Positions 1-7,116 of a stretch of DNA of 37,050 nt are shown here, piece after piece. The DNA is taken from IMG/VR virus record IMGVR_UViG_3300032293_000247, positions 1 through 37,050 of that record; one strand, written 5' to 3'. A model generated the notes under the pieces. It was not told where the DNA came from and searched no databases. It saw only the letters and a program-made list of their open reading frames with translations. The translations under genes and the position numbers were made by a program. This stretch comes from a virus. How positions within the stretch are numbered: position 1 is the first letter of the stretch; every line of letters starts with the position of its first letter.

Positions 1-123
1 AAGTCCTTTGGTAACGGTGACGCTTCTGACTGGACACACAGCACCAGCTATTACATCGACACTTCTACTGGTCTCACAGCTTACGCTGAAGACACTGTAG
101 TTGCTGCTGACGTATTCACTGAC
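1..123. repeat. Terminal direct repeat, copy 1 (circular-contig overlap)
   Basis: Positions 1-123 are identical to 36928-37050. The shared stretch is internal to the capsid reading frame, and joining the ends restores one uninterrupted gene. This is the signature of a circular assembly written out with its overlap, not of a physical terminal repeat, which would rarely sit inside a capsid gene. The non-redundant genome is 36927 bp. The true packaging ends cannot be read from this. Confidence 0.95.
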
Positions 124-546
124 GCTGGTTTCCGTGCCTTGATCAAGCTCATGGACGATGCTGACACTCCAATGGATGGTCGTTTCTTTGCTGTTCCTCC
201 ATCATTGCGTGCAGCTATCATGGGAATTGATCGTTACAACAGTTCTGATTTCGTTGATGGTCGTGGTGTAAACAACGGTCAGATCGGTCAGCTCTATGGT
301 ATCGATATCTATGTAACAAGCAATGCTCCAATCATTGAGACTGACGCTAACAACAGCGTTGGTGGCGATGTTAAAGCAGCTATCTTGGCTCATAAAGATA
401 CTATGGTTCTTGCTGAGCAAATGTCTGTTCGTTCACAGACTCAGTACAAACAAGAGTATTTATCTACTCTGTACACTGCTGACACCCTCTACGGTGTTAA
501 AGTAGTACGTCCTGAGACTGGCTTTGTATTAGCTGTTAACGGCTAA
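1..546 (+). CDS. Major capsid protein, C-terminal part (gene crosses the window junction)
   Basis: The frame is open from base 1 to the TAA at 544-546 with no start codon needed, and it continues the frame beginning at 36517. Joined across the 123-bp overlap, the gene encodes 318 residues, a usual size for T7-like and related podoviral capsid proteins. This part contains the C-terminal half, ending in VRPETGFVLAVNG. It follows the scaffold-like gene at 35662 and precedes a strong terminator, as expected for a highly expressed capsid gene. Codon use is rich in GCT/GGT, consistent with high expression. The identification rests on position, size and the N-terminal half; no catalytic motif is expected. 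Confidence 0.88.
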   Translation, partial: KSFGNGDASDWTHSTSYYIDTSTGLTAYAEDTVVAADVFTDAGFRALIKLMDDADTPMDGRFFAVPPSLRAAIMGIDRYNSSDFVDGRGVNNGQIGQLYGIDIYVTSNAPIIETDANNSVGGDVKAAILAHKDTMVLAEQMSVRSQTQYKQEYLSTLYTADTLYGVKVVRPETGFVLAVNG

Positions 547-560
547 TAGTAGTTCCTAAG

Positions 561-590
561 ACTCTCCAGCTTCGGCTGGGGAGTTTTCTT
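561..590 (+). terminator. Rho-independent terminator after the capsid gene
   Basis: A ten-base stem (ACTCTCCAGC with GCTGGGGAGT, one G-T pair) closes a TTCG tetraloop and runs into a T-rich tract. It lies 14 bases after the capsid stop codon. It would separate capsid transcription from the fibre module and suggests dosage control of later genes by read-through. Confidence 0.9.
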
Positions 591-636
591 TAAGTGCATT
601 CGATGAGTGTATTTAAACAAACATAGGAGATAAATT

Positions 637-1842
637 TTGGCTATTTATCGTGGTGCAGGTGGTTCAGGCGATGCTACTCAAGATGCTGCAAGTGAAGTAC
701 TATTAGCATTACAAGCAAAGGATGCTGCTATTGCTGCACAGGTTGCTGCAGAGGCTGCTCAAGCTGCAGCTCAGACTGCTGAAACTAACGCTGAGACAGC
801 AGAGACTAATGCAGAAACTGCAGAGACCAACGCAGAGACTGCTGAAACCAATGCAGAGACTGCTGCTACTAACGCTGCAAGCTCTGCTAGTGCAGCTTCT
901 ACATCCGCTACCAATGCTGCTGCATCAGCTTCTACAGCTACTACTCAAGCTACTAACGCAGCTTCTTCAGCGTCTGCTGCATCAACCTCAGCAAGCAACG
1001 CTTCTACATCTGCTACAAATGCAAGCAATAGCTCAAGTAGTGCTTCTACGTCAGCCACTAATGCAAGTAACTCTGCTTCTGCAGCAGCTACGTCAGCGAC
1101 CAATGCAGCAGCCTCCTACGATTCATTTGATGATCGATACTTAGGTTCTAAGTCTTCTGCTCCTTCTGTTGATAATGACGGAAATACTTTATTAACTGGA
1201 GCATTGTATTTCAATAGTGTTGATAATGCAATGAAGGTATGGAGTGGTTCTGTTTGGTTAGATGCTTATGCTTCTCTTTCTGGTGCGTTGATCGCTACCA
1301 ACAACTTATCTGACTTAACAAACACAGGAACTGCTAGAACTAACTTAGGAGCTACAACAGTAGGTTCTAATTTACTTACTTTATCAAATCCCAGTGCAAT
1401 TACTTTTCTAAGATTAAACGCTGACAACACAGTATCTACTTTAAACGATTCTACATTTAGAACAGCTATAGGTGCAGGTACAGGTAGTGGTACAGTTACT
1501 AGCGTAACAGGAACAAGTCCAGTAGCTTCTTCAGGGGGTGCAACTCCAGCTATTAGTTTATCTGCAAACTATGGAGATACACTTAATCCATACGCAAGTA
1601 AAACAGCTAACTTTATATTAGCAGCTCCGAACGGTTCGGCTGGTGTTCCTACATTTAGGGCTATTGTATCAGCAGATATTCCTACCCTTAACCAAAATAC
1701 AACTGGTACGGCAGCTAATGTTACTGGCACAGTTGCTATTGCAAACGGAGGAACGGGGCAGACATCTGCGGGTGCGGCTCTTACTGCATTAGGTGGTATT
1801 AATACTGGCAAAGCAATTGCAATGTCACTTGTTTTCGGATAG
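637..1842 (+). CDS. Tail fibre protein with Ala-rich coiled coil
   Basis: A 401-residue protein starting at TTG, chosen because AGGAGA at 625-630 sits six bases upstream and no ATG fits. The N-terminus (IYRGAGGSGDAT) resembles the tail-attachment end of fibre proteins in T7-like aquatic phages. Residues about 35-160 are Ala/Thr/Asn/Ser-rich and contain exact heptads (AETNAET), a trimeric coiled-coil pattern. Residues about 165-220 hold a FDDRYLG...ALYFN...MKVWSG segment typical of such fibres. Near the C-terminus is an NGGTGQTSAGAALTALGG motif common in phage fibres. It probably forms the shaft and carries or docks the receptor-binding tip, which may be one of the next two genes. Family recognition is from memory; the role as a fibre is likely. 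Confidence 0.82.
   Translation: MAIYRGAGGSGDATQDAASEVLLALQAKDAAIAAQVAAEAAQAAAQTAETNAETAETNAETAETNAETAETNAETAATNAASSASAASTSATNAAASASTATTQATNAASSASAASTSASNASTSATNASNSSSSASTSATNASNSASAAATSATNAAASYDSFDDRYLGSKSSAPSVDNDGNTLLTGALYFNSVDNAMKVWSGSVWLDAYASLSGALIATNNLSDLTNTGTARTNLGATTVGSNLLTLSNPSAITFLRLNADNTVSTLNDSTFRTAIGAGTGSGTVTSVTGTSPVASSGGATPAISLSANYGDTLNPYASKTANFILAAPNGSAGVPTFRAIVSADIPTLNQNTTGTAANVTGTVAIANGGTGQTSAGAALTALGGINTGKAIAMSLVFG
778..861 (+). repeat. Four 21-bp units encoding AETNAET heptads
   Basis: Residues 48-75 of the fibre are four consecutive copies of AETNAET. The DNA copies differ at third codon positions (GCA/GCT, GAG/GAA, AAC/AAT), so the repeat is conserved at protein level. This fits a coiled-coil shaft whose length could change by whole units. 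Confidence 0.9.
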
Positions 1843-1852
1843 GAGCAATTAA

Positions 1853-2227
1853 ATGGCAAACCCAAACATCGTCAATGTCACCGATATTCGTGGCAAAACC
1901 GTCGTCGCTAGTCTAACCACAACCAACTCCACGCTAGTGGTTGAGAATGTGGCTGCAAGCGGAAAGGTCTTTAAGATCAATTCACTGATCGTTAGTAATG
2001 TAGACGGATCATCTGCTGCGGACATCACAATCAATCTGTTCTCTGAGGACAACATTGGTGGTACAGGAACACAAATTGTTAGCACCGTGTCTGTCCCTGC
2101 GGATTCATCATTGGTTGTAATCTCCAAAGACACATCAATCTACTTAGAAGAAGATAAATCAATCGGTGCGACTGCTAGTGCAGCAAGTGACCTTAAAGTA
2201 ATATGCAGCTATGAGGAAATCAGCTAA
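1853..2227 (+). CDS. Putative structural protein, 124 residues
   Basis: Starts at ATG with AGGAG at 1841-1845. The protein has no cysteine-rich or catalytic motif. It is mostly short beta-prone segments rich in Val, Ile, Thr and Ser (for example TVVASLTTTNSTLVVENVA), which suggests a beta-sandwich virion or tail accessory protein. It overlaps the following glycine-rich gene as TAATG, so the two are probably translationally coupled. Location inside the fibre module supports a role on or near the tail. No specific function is recognised. Confidence 0.6.
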   Translation: MANPNIVNVTDIRGKTVVASLTTTNSTLVVENVAASGKVFKINSLIVSNVDGSSAADITINLFSEDNIGGTGTQIVSTVSVPADSSLVVISKDTSIYLEEDKSIGATASAASDLKVICSYEEIS

Positions 2228-3204
2228 TGCCTATCGGTAACGGAGGAATTATTGGAGTAGCAAACAATCCAACCGCCTCGGTTGCTACTGGGGTATGGAG
2301 TTTGCAAGAACAATTTAAAGCAAAAAAAGCTGGTAATTGGCCTGCCTCATCGTTTCTTTCTGACTTTCTTGTTGTTGCTGGAGGTGGTTCGGGCGGTGGA
2401 AATTCAACTGCAAATTCATTTGCTGGTGGTGGTGGAGGGGCTGGTGGTTATAGATGTTCTGTTACAGCAGAATCATCAGGAGGAGGAGCGTCTGCAGAAT
2501 CAAAACTTGAAATTTCTTTAGGTGTTGCCTACACAATTACTGTCGGTGCAGGTGGTTCAGGCACTTCAGGGGCAGGAAATAATGGTAATAATTCTGTTTT
2601 AAGTTCTATTACATCTACTGCTGGTGGTCGTGGTGGTAGTTGGGACATAAAAGATGGTGTTACTGGCGGTTCAGGCGGCGGCGGTTCAGGTCGTTTTACT
2701 ACAGAAACAAATACAGGTGGAAGCGGAACTACTAATCAAGGATATGCTGGTGGTAACGGTTTATCTGCCCCCTCAGGAACTGCTGTTGCTGGTGGTGGTG
2801 GTGGCGGGGCTAGTGCTACTGGAGTAGCTGCTAGTTCTAATGTCGGTGGTAATGGTGGTGATGGAGTTGCATCTTCTATAACAGGCTCATCTGTAACAAG
2901 AGCAGGTGGTGGTGGTGGCGGAGTTTTTGCTGGAACAGCTGGAACTGGCGGTTCGGGTGGTGGTGGCAATGGTGGTTCAAGCAATGGAACTACTAACACA
3001 GGTGGCGGTGGTGGCGGTGGCAATACAGTTGGTGCTGTAGCAGGTGGCAATGGTGGTTCAGGAGTTGTTATTATAAAAACCCCCGATACATTTACTGCTA
3101 CATTCTCAGGCGGTGTAACACAGACTAATAGCACTTCTGGTGGATTTAAGATTTATATAGTAACTGCTACATCAACAACTAGCGAAACAGTAACTTTTAG
3201 TTAA
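2227..3204 (+). CDS. Glycine-rich tail adhesin or receptor-binding protein
   Basis: A 325-residue protein whose ATG overlaps the previous stop (TAATG). After about 45 residues it enters a long Gly/Ser/Ala/Asn-rich domain starting at FLVVAGGGSGGG and ending near SGVVIIKTPDTF, with many GGGGGG runs. The pattern matches glycine-rich tail-fibre domains, which pack as polyglycine type II helices with variable loops. The last 40 residues return to ordinary beta-rich sequence. Position directly after the fibre suggests that it is a host-binding tip. Sequence-based, with no similarity search. Confidence 0.75.
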   Translation: MPIGNGGIIGVANNPTASVATGVWSLQEQFKAKKAGNWPASSFLSDFLVVAGGGSGGGNSTANSFAGGGGGAGGYRCSVTAESSGGGASAESKLEISLGVAYTITVGAGGSGTSGAGNNGNNSVLSSITSTAGGRGGSWDIKDGVTGGSGGGGSGRFTTETNTGGSGTTNQGYAGGNGLSAPSGTAVAGGGGGGASATGVAASSNVGGNGGDGVASSITGSSVTRAGGGGGGVFAGTAGTGGSGGGGNGGSSNGTTNTGGGGGGGNTVGAVAGGNGGSGVVIIKTPDTFTATFSGGVTQTNSTSGGFKIYIVTATSTTSETVTFS

Positions 3205-3213
3205 GGAAATAAC

Positions 3214-3573
3214 GTGGCACATTTTGCAAAACTTGATGAAAACAATATTGTAATCTTTGTTACTGTAGGTCGAGATGAAGATAACGGCAAAGAGGCAGAA
3301 TTGTCTGCTAGAACAGGCGACGTTTATAAGCAAACTTCCTACAATACTCATGGCGGTGTTCACACATTAGGTGGGACTCCATTTCGAAAAAACTATGCAG
3401 GAGTAGGGTATACCTATGATGCAAGCCGAGATGCGTTTATTCCTCCTACACCTTATGCGTCTTGGGTTTTAAACGAAGATACCTGTTTATGGGATTCTCC
3501 AGTACCTTATCCTACAGACGGTAAGCGTTATTCATGGAACGAATCTACAACATCTTGGATTGAACTCGTATGA
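3214..3573 (+). CDS. Hypothetical tail-module protein, 119 residues
   Basis: Starts at GTG with AAGGAA a few bases upstream. The protein opens MAHFAKLDENNIVIFVTVG and is rich in aromatic residues and prolines; a WVLNEDTCLWDSPVPYPTDG segment looks like a compact beta fold. Proteins with this opening (AKLDENNIV..) are frequent in tail modules of aquatic phages, where they are annotated as hypothetical. It overlaps the next gene as ATGA. Function unknown; a small virion or fibre-tip component is plausible. Confidence 0.65.
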   Translation: MAHFAKLDENNIVIFVTVGRDEDNGKEAELSARTGDVYKQTSYNTHGGVHTLGGTPFRKNYAGVGYTYDASRDAFIPPTPYASWVLNEDTCLWDSPVPYPTDGKRYSWNESTTSWIELV

Positions 3574-3722
3574 CTGAAGCTGAACTCAAACTCCTAAGCC
3601 ACGAAGAAGTCTGTAAGGTTCGATACGAACAGATTAACGCTAGACTAAAGAGACTAGAACAGATTCTCCTAGGTACTGCTGGATTCATTATTGTAACACT
3701 CCTAACCTTGGTACTTAAATGA
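3570..3722 (+). CDS. Small C-terminally anchored coiled-coil protein (XhlA-like, holin or lysis accessory?)
   Basis: A 50-residue frame joined on both sides by ATGA overlaps, strong evidence that it is translated. Residues 1-31 are charged and helical (EELCK-like spacing, YEQINARLKRLEQ). Residues 32-49 (ILLGTAGFIIVTLLTLVL) form one membrane helix, followed by a final Lys. This layout resembles XhlA/hemolysin-type small phage membrane proteins, some of which help lysis. It lies far from the holin-endolysin pair, so a different membrane role is possible. Confidence 0.62.
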   Translation: MTEAELKLLSHEEVCKVRYEQINARLKRLEQILLGTAGFIIVTLLTLVLK

Positions 3723-4069
3723 GTAGACCACATTCCGTAGGTAAAAACCTAACTGCTAATGTTAAGACAACTGTCTTTACTGTTCCCACTAGAAACATTG
3801 CTAAGTGGACTTTAGCACATATTAGTAATCACACTGGTAGTAATAAATCAGTTAGTCTTTGGTGGTACGATTCCAGCGAAAACACTGAGGTTGTGATTAT
3901 TGACGGTTATAATCTTGATGCTAGAAAATATGTACAGTTTAATGGCGGTGCATATATAGTATTAGACGAAGGAGACCAGATTCGAGTACAATCTGAAACA
4001 GGATCGTCAATGTCTATTACTGTTACTCTGGAACTAGAGCAACGCAGCACTATTCAGAACTATTTATAG
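3719..4069 (+). CDS. Hypothetical structural protein, 116 residues
   Basis: Starts at ATG overlapping the previous stop. The sequence is beta-rich (TTVFTVPTRNIAKWTLAHIS, KSVSLWWYDSS, YIVLDEGDQIRVQSE), like small head-tail or fibre-associated proteins found beside fibre genes. There is no membrane segment or catalytic motif. Tight coupling to its neighbours places it in the tail-decoration operon. Function not recognised. Confidence 0.6.
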   Translation: MSRPHSVGKNLTANVKTTVFTVPTRNIAKWTLAHISNHTGSNKSVSLWWYDSSENTEVVIIDGYNLDARKYVQFNGGAYIVLDEGDQIRVQSETGSSMSITVTLELEQRSTIQNYL

Positions 4070-4078
4070 GAGAATTAA

Positions 4079-4222
4079 ATGCCACTCGCTAAAGGTAAGT
4101 CACAGAAGACAATCAGTAAGAACATTTCTAAGATGGTCAAAGAAGGAAGACCACAGAAGCAAGCAGTAGCAATCGCATTACAAACAGCTAAAGTTCCTAA
4201 ACCCAAAAAGAAAGGTAAGTAA
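4079..4222 (+). CDS. Small Lys-rich protein, 47 residues
   Basis: ATG preceded by AGGAG at 4069-4073. The sequence starts [17 protein letters not shown], contains a [16 protein letters not shown] helix and ends in KPKKKGK. The motif '[12 protein letters not shown]...[11 protein letters not shown]' recurs in many tailed phages as a short conserved protein of unknown role. It is strongly basic, so nucleic-acid binding or DNA packing in the virion is plausible. First of four consecutive basic genes. Confidence 0.72.
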   Translation: MPLAKGKSQKTISKNISKMVKEGRPQKQAVAIALQTAKVPKPKKKGK

Positions 4223-4223
4223 T

Positions 4224-4358
4224 ATGCCAATGGTCAAAGATAAGAAGTTCCCCTATACAACTAAGGGTAAGAAGCAAGCTAAGCAGTATGCTAAGAAGAC
4301 TGGTGCTAAAGTAGTAGCTAAACCAATGAAGAAGATGGGAGCTATGCGTGGCTACTAA
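4224..4358 (+). CDS. Small Lys-rich protein, 44 residues
   Basis: Starts at ATG one base after the previous stop. The protein (MPMVKDKKFPYTTKGKKQAK..) is about one third Lys/Arg and ends in MKKMGAMRGY. It has the 'FPYTxxGKxQAxxYAKK' pattern of short phage proteins that often accompany the two neighbouring basic genes. No function known; possibly a minor DNA-associated virion protein. Confidence 0.68.
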   Translation: MPMVKDKKFPYTTKGKKQAKQYAKKTGAKVVAKPMKKMGAMRGY

Positions 4359-4500
4359 GCCTGGCTTGTATGCCAATATCGCAGCAAAGCGTCGTCGTAT
4401 CGCTGCAGGATCAGGCGAGAAGATGCGTAAGGTAGGGGCTAAAGGTGCTCCTACTGCTAAAGCTTTTAAGGAAGCTGCTAAGACAGCTAAGAAGAAATGA
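4348..4500 (+). CDS. Small basic protein, 50 residues
   Basis: GTG start overlapping the previous gene by 11 bases; the stop overlaps the next ATG as ATGA. The sequence MATKPGLYANI.AKRRRIAAGSGEKMRK is a widespread conserved phage motif, giving good support despite the short length. The rest is Lys/Ala-rich and helical (KEAAKTAKKK). Strong positive charge again suggests binding to DNA or RNA. Function unknown. Confidence 0.75.
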   Translation: MATKPGLYANIAAKRRRIAAGSGEKMRKVGAKGAPTAKAFKEAAKTAKKK

Positions 4501-4766
4501 TTAAGAAGGGTAAAGAAACCTTTGCTGGGTACAATAAACCTAAGCGTACTCCAAGACATCCTACTAAATCCCATGCTGTATTGGCTAAGTCTGGAGACAC
4601 TGAGAAGCTTATTCGTTTCGGTCAACAAGGTGTAAGCGGAGCAGGTTCTTCTCCTAAGACACCAGCAGAGAAAGCTAGGCAGAAGAGCTTCAAAGCTCGT
4701 CATGCTGCGAATATCGCTAAAGGTAAGCTTTCTGCTGCGTACTGGGCTGATAAAGTTAAGTGGTAG
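4497..4766 (+). CDS. Basic protein with FAGYNKPKRTP motif, 89 residues
   Basis: Starts at ATG in an ATGA overlap. Contains ETFAGYNKPKRTPRHPTKSH and LIRFGQQGVSGAG, a conserved phage family in which the Lys-rich N-terminus leads to a helical C-terminal part (SFKARHAANIAKGKLSAAYWADKVKW). It closes the four-gene basic cluster and is followed directly by a promoter for the tail-tube genes. Role unknown; DNA-binding virion component is a reasonable guess. Confidence 0.75.
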   Translation: MIKKGKETFAGYNKPKRTPRHPTKSHAVLAKSGDTEKLIRFGQQGVSGAGSSPKTPAEKARQKSFKARHAANIAKGKLSAAYWADKVKW

Positions 4767-4770
4767 GGTA

Positions 4771-4799
4771 TTGACTTTTAATCAATTTTATGGTATAAT
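4771..4799 (+). promoter_or_regulatory. Sigma70 extended -10 promoter (TTGACT, 17 bp, TGGTATAAT)
   Basis: TTGACT at 4771-4776, a 17-base spacer and TATAAT at 4794-4799 preceded by TGG, an extended -10. It lies between the basic-protein cluster and the tail-tube genes. The expected start point, about 4804-4806, is within a few bases of the ATG at 4808, predicting a leaderless or nearly leaderless transcript. Confidence 0.88.
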
Positions 4800-4807
4800 A
4801 TAGAGAT

Positions 4808-5455
4808 ATGAACTACATTCAACTAGTAAATGACGTACTGATACGGCTTCGTGAGCCTGAGGCTTCCTCGGTCTCTGATAATGCCTATGTAAAATTGATT
4901 GCTAAGTTTGTCAATGATTCTAAGAGAGTCGTAGAAGACTCCTACAACTGGAATGCTTTGTCTGATACCTTATCTGCTACGACTACAGCAGATGTGTTTA
5001 ACTATGTTCTAGTAGGATCAGGTCAGAGATTCAGAGTTATCGATGTTATTAACGATACTCAGAATGCTTTTGTAGAATTAGCCTCTACTAGGTGGATGGA
5101 TCAGCAGTTCTTAATGACTACTCCTCAGAAGGGGTCTCCTGCGTACTATAACTTTAATGGAACTAACTCTAACGGAGATACTCAAGTAGACTTATATCCT
5201 ATTCCTAATGGTGCTTATGAGCTTCGTTTTAACATTATTAAACCACAGATACCTTTAGTAGCTAACGCTGACATACTCTTAGTTCCTGAAGAGCCTGTAA
5301 TCCTAGGTGCTCTTGCAAGGGCTCAGGCAGAGCGTGGTGAAGACGGAGGAGTTCAAGCTGGGGAGACATACCAGTTAATGAAACAAAGCCTAGCAGACGC
5401 TATAGCACTTGAATCAGGACGGTATTTAGAAGAACAAGAGTGGGTCTGGAACTAA
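4808..5455 (+). CDS. Tail tubular protein A (gp11-like head-tail adaptor)
   Basis: A 215-residue protein starting MNYIQLVNDVLIRLREPE and containing VVEDSYNW, VELASTRWMDQQF and a C-terminal helical part with EEQEWVW. Order (A before B) and length match the T7 gp11 family, which forms the ring connecting portal and tail nozzle. The ATG lies nine bases after the TATAAT of a strong promoter and has no good Shine-Dalgarno sequence. Its stop overlaps the next ATG as TAATG. Identification by pattern and synteny. Confidence 0.82.
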   Translation: MNYIQLVNDVLIRLREPEASSVSDNAYVKLIAKFVNDSKRVVEDSYNWNALSDTLSATTTADVFNYVLVGSGQRFRVIDVINDTQNAFVELASTRWMDQQFLMTTPQKGSPAYYNFNGTNSNGDTQVDLYPIPNGAYELRFNIIKPQIPLVANADILLVPEEPVILGALARAQAERGEDGGVQAGETYQLMKQSLADAIALESGRYLEEQEWVWN

Positions 5456-7107
5456 TGGCTAGTCCACTACAGACAGCTTCAATAGCTGCCCCAGGATTCT
5501 ACGGACTCAATCTACAAGAGTCTAGTATTACTTTGTCTTCTGGCTTTGCATTAAAAGCTCAGAACTGTGTCATTGATAAGTATGGTCGTATCGGTGCTCG
5601 TCGTGGATGGACACCAGTAAACACCACAGTCAACACAGATTTAGGTGCTGCTAATCCAGTAGAGTTTATCTTTGAAGTAGTCACTAGCGGTGGTACAGAT
5701 GTACTTAGTGCTGGTAATAATAAGTTATTCGTAGGAACAACTACGATGACTACTAAAACAGTTCGTAATGCTACAAACAGTGGCGATGCTACATATACTA
5801 TTACAGCTAATAACTGGCAAGGTGCTGCGATGTCTTACGGGGACGTTAGCGATTTCCAGCCTCATGTATACTTAGCACAAGCCTCACACCCTATGTTGGT
5901 GTATCATGAGCTTCCTACTTCTGGTGGGGCATTTAATGCTCACAATAGTAATACCTTTGGTTATCAAAGAGTAGGAGATGCTGCTACGTTGCCTTCTAAT
6001 CACAGCACTTCTACCTTTATGCCTAGCTGGATACTCTCAGCATATGGAAGAATATGGTGCGGTGGTATTTCAGGAGATACTCAGACTGTCTATTTCAGTG
6101 ACCTACTAGCTGGTACAGATTTTCAGAACGGAACTGCTGGGTATATTAATCTACAAGAAGTTCTTCCTAACGGAGATCCTGTAGTTGCTGCTGCAGCACA
6201 CAATGGATTTATTATTTTCTTTGGTCGTAAGAATATAGCAATCTACGCTAATCCATTAGACACAGGAGCATTAACTCTTGTTGAGGTTATCTATAACGTA
6301 GGATGTATTGCTAGAGACTCAGTACAAAATATTGCAACAGATGTATTATTCTTATCTGACTCAGGAGTTCGTAGTCTACAGCGAGTAGTTCAAGAGAAGT
6401 CCATGCCAATGCGTGATATCTCTAAGAATGTTCGTGATGAATTAATGGCTGCTGTAGCATCTGAGACAGACTTAGCTAAGATTAAAAGCATTTACTATGA
6501 GCGTGATGCTATATATTTATTAACGCTTCCTACAACTAAATTTGTGTACTGCTTCGATACTCGTGCTCCGCTACAAGACGGTTCAATGAGAGTTACAGTA
6601 TGGGATAGTATTGAACCTAAGTCCTTCTTTGTAACACAAGCTAGGGATTTATACTTAGGAAAGCCAGGGTATATTGGTAAGTACTTTGGATATGCTGATA
6701 ATACTTCTAGTTATCGGTTAGCTTATTATACAAACTATTTTGACTTTGATGCTTCAACAAATCTTAAACTACTAAAGAAGATTGGCTGGATATTAATTGG
6801 TGGTACAAATCAATCCGTAGCAGTTAAATGGGGATTTGACTATAGCGAAAGCTACCAAGCAACTACGTATACTTTAGATCCTGCTGTAACATACGAATAT
6901 AATAACTCTACTGTGGATACTATTCCTGGTTCTACAGAATATAATATTGCTGAATATACTTCAGGTATTGTTTTAGATCGCTTTAATATAAATGCTGGTG
7001 GTCAAGGAACTGTAATGCAGTTAGGATTAGAAGCAGATATTAATGGAAACTTAGTTTCAATTCAGAAAATAGACGTAGCAATTAAGCAAGGAAAGACTCT
7101 AGTCTAA
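5455..7107 (+). CDS. Tail tubular protein B (gp12-like nozzle)
   Basis: A 550-residue protein. The ATG at 5455 is preferred over an in-frame GTG at 5440 because it forms a TAATG overlap with the tail-tube A stop. The N-terminus (GLNLQESSITLSSGFALKAQNCVID..GRIGARRGW) is typical of phage nozzle proteins. IIFFGRKNIAIYANPLD and the 'VLFLSDSGVRSLQRV' strands fit the beta-propeller of the T7 gp12 family. It should assemble as a hexamer at the tail tip. It is shorter than T7 gp12, about 790 residues. Confidence 0.8.
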   Translation: MASPLQTASIAAPGFYGLNLQESSITLSSGFALKAQNCVIDKYGRIGARRGWTPVNTTVNTDLGAANPVEFIFEVVTSGGTDVLSAGNNKLFVGTTTMTTKTVRNATNSGDATYTITANNWQGAAMSYGDVSDFQPHVYLAQASHPMLVYHELPTSGGAFNAHNSNTFGYQRVGDAATLPSNHSTSTFMPSWILSAYGRIWCGGISGDTQTVYFSDLLAGTDFQNGTAGYINLQEVLPNGDPVVAAAAHNGFIIFFGRKNIAIYANPLDTGALTLVEVIYNVGCIARDSVQNIATDVLFLSDSGVRSLQRVVQEKSMPMRDISKNVRDELMAAVASETDLAKIKSIYYERDAIYLLTLPTTKFVYCFDTRAPLQDGSMRVTVWDSIEPKSFFVTQARDLYLGKPGYIGKYFGYADNTSSYRLAYYTNYFDFDASTNLKLLKKIGWILIGGTNQSVAVKWGFDYSESYQATTYTLDPAVTYEYNNSTVDTIPGSTEYNIAEYTSGIVLDRFNINAGGQGTVMQLGLEADINGNLVSIQKIDVAIKQGKTLV

Positions 7108-7116
7108 GGACATAAC

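Noticed and set aside
1-123. Physical direct terminal repeat
   Set aside because: A 123-bp repeat inside the capsid reading frame is better explained as assembly overlap of a circular or permuted molecule.
722-1144. Long Leu/Gln-rich plus-strand frame inside the fibre gene
   Set aside because: It is the shifted frame of the Ala/Thr repeat region; its repetitive Leu/Gln composition is an artefact and it has no ribosome-binding site.
2736-3134. Pro/Val-rich minus-strand frame of 132 codons
   Set aside because: It is antisense to the glycine-rich adhesin: glycine codons read backwards give proline. No start signals or operon context.
4197-4703. Minus-strand frame of 168 codons
   Set aside because: It runs opposite to four well-supported small basic genes whose overlaps and conserved motifs are convincing.
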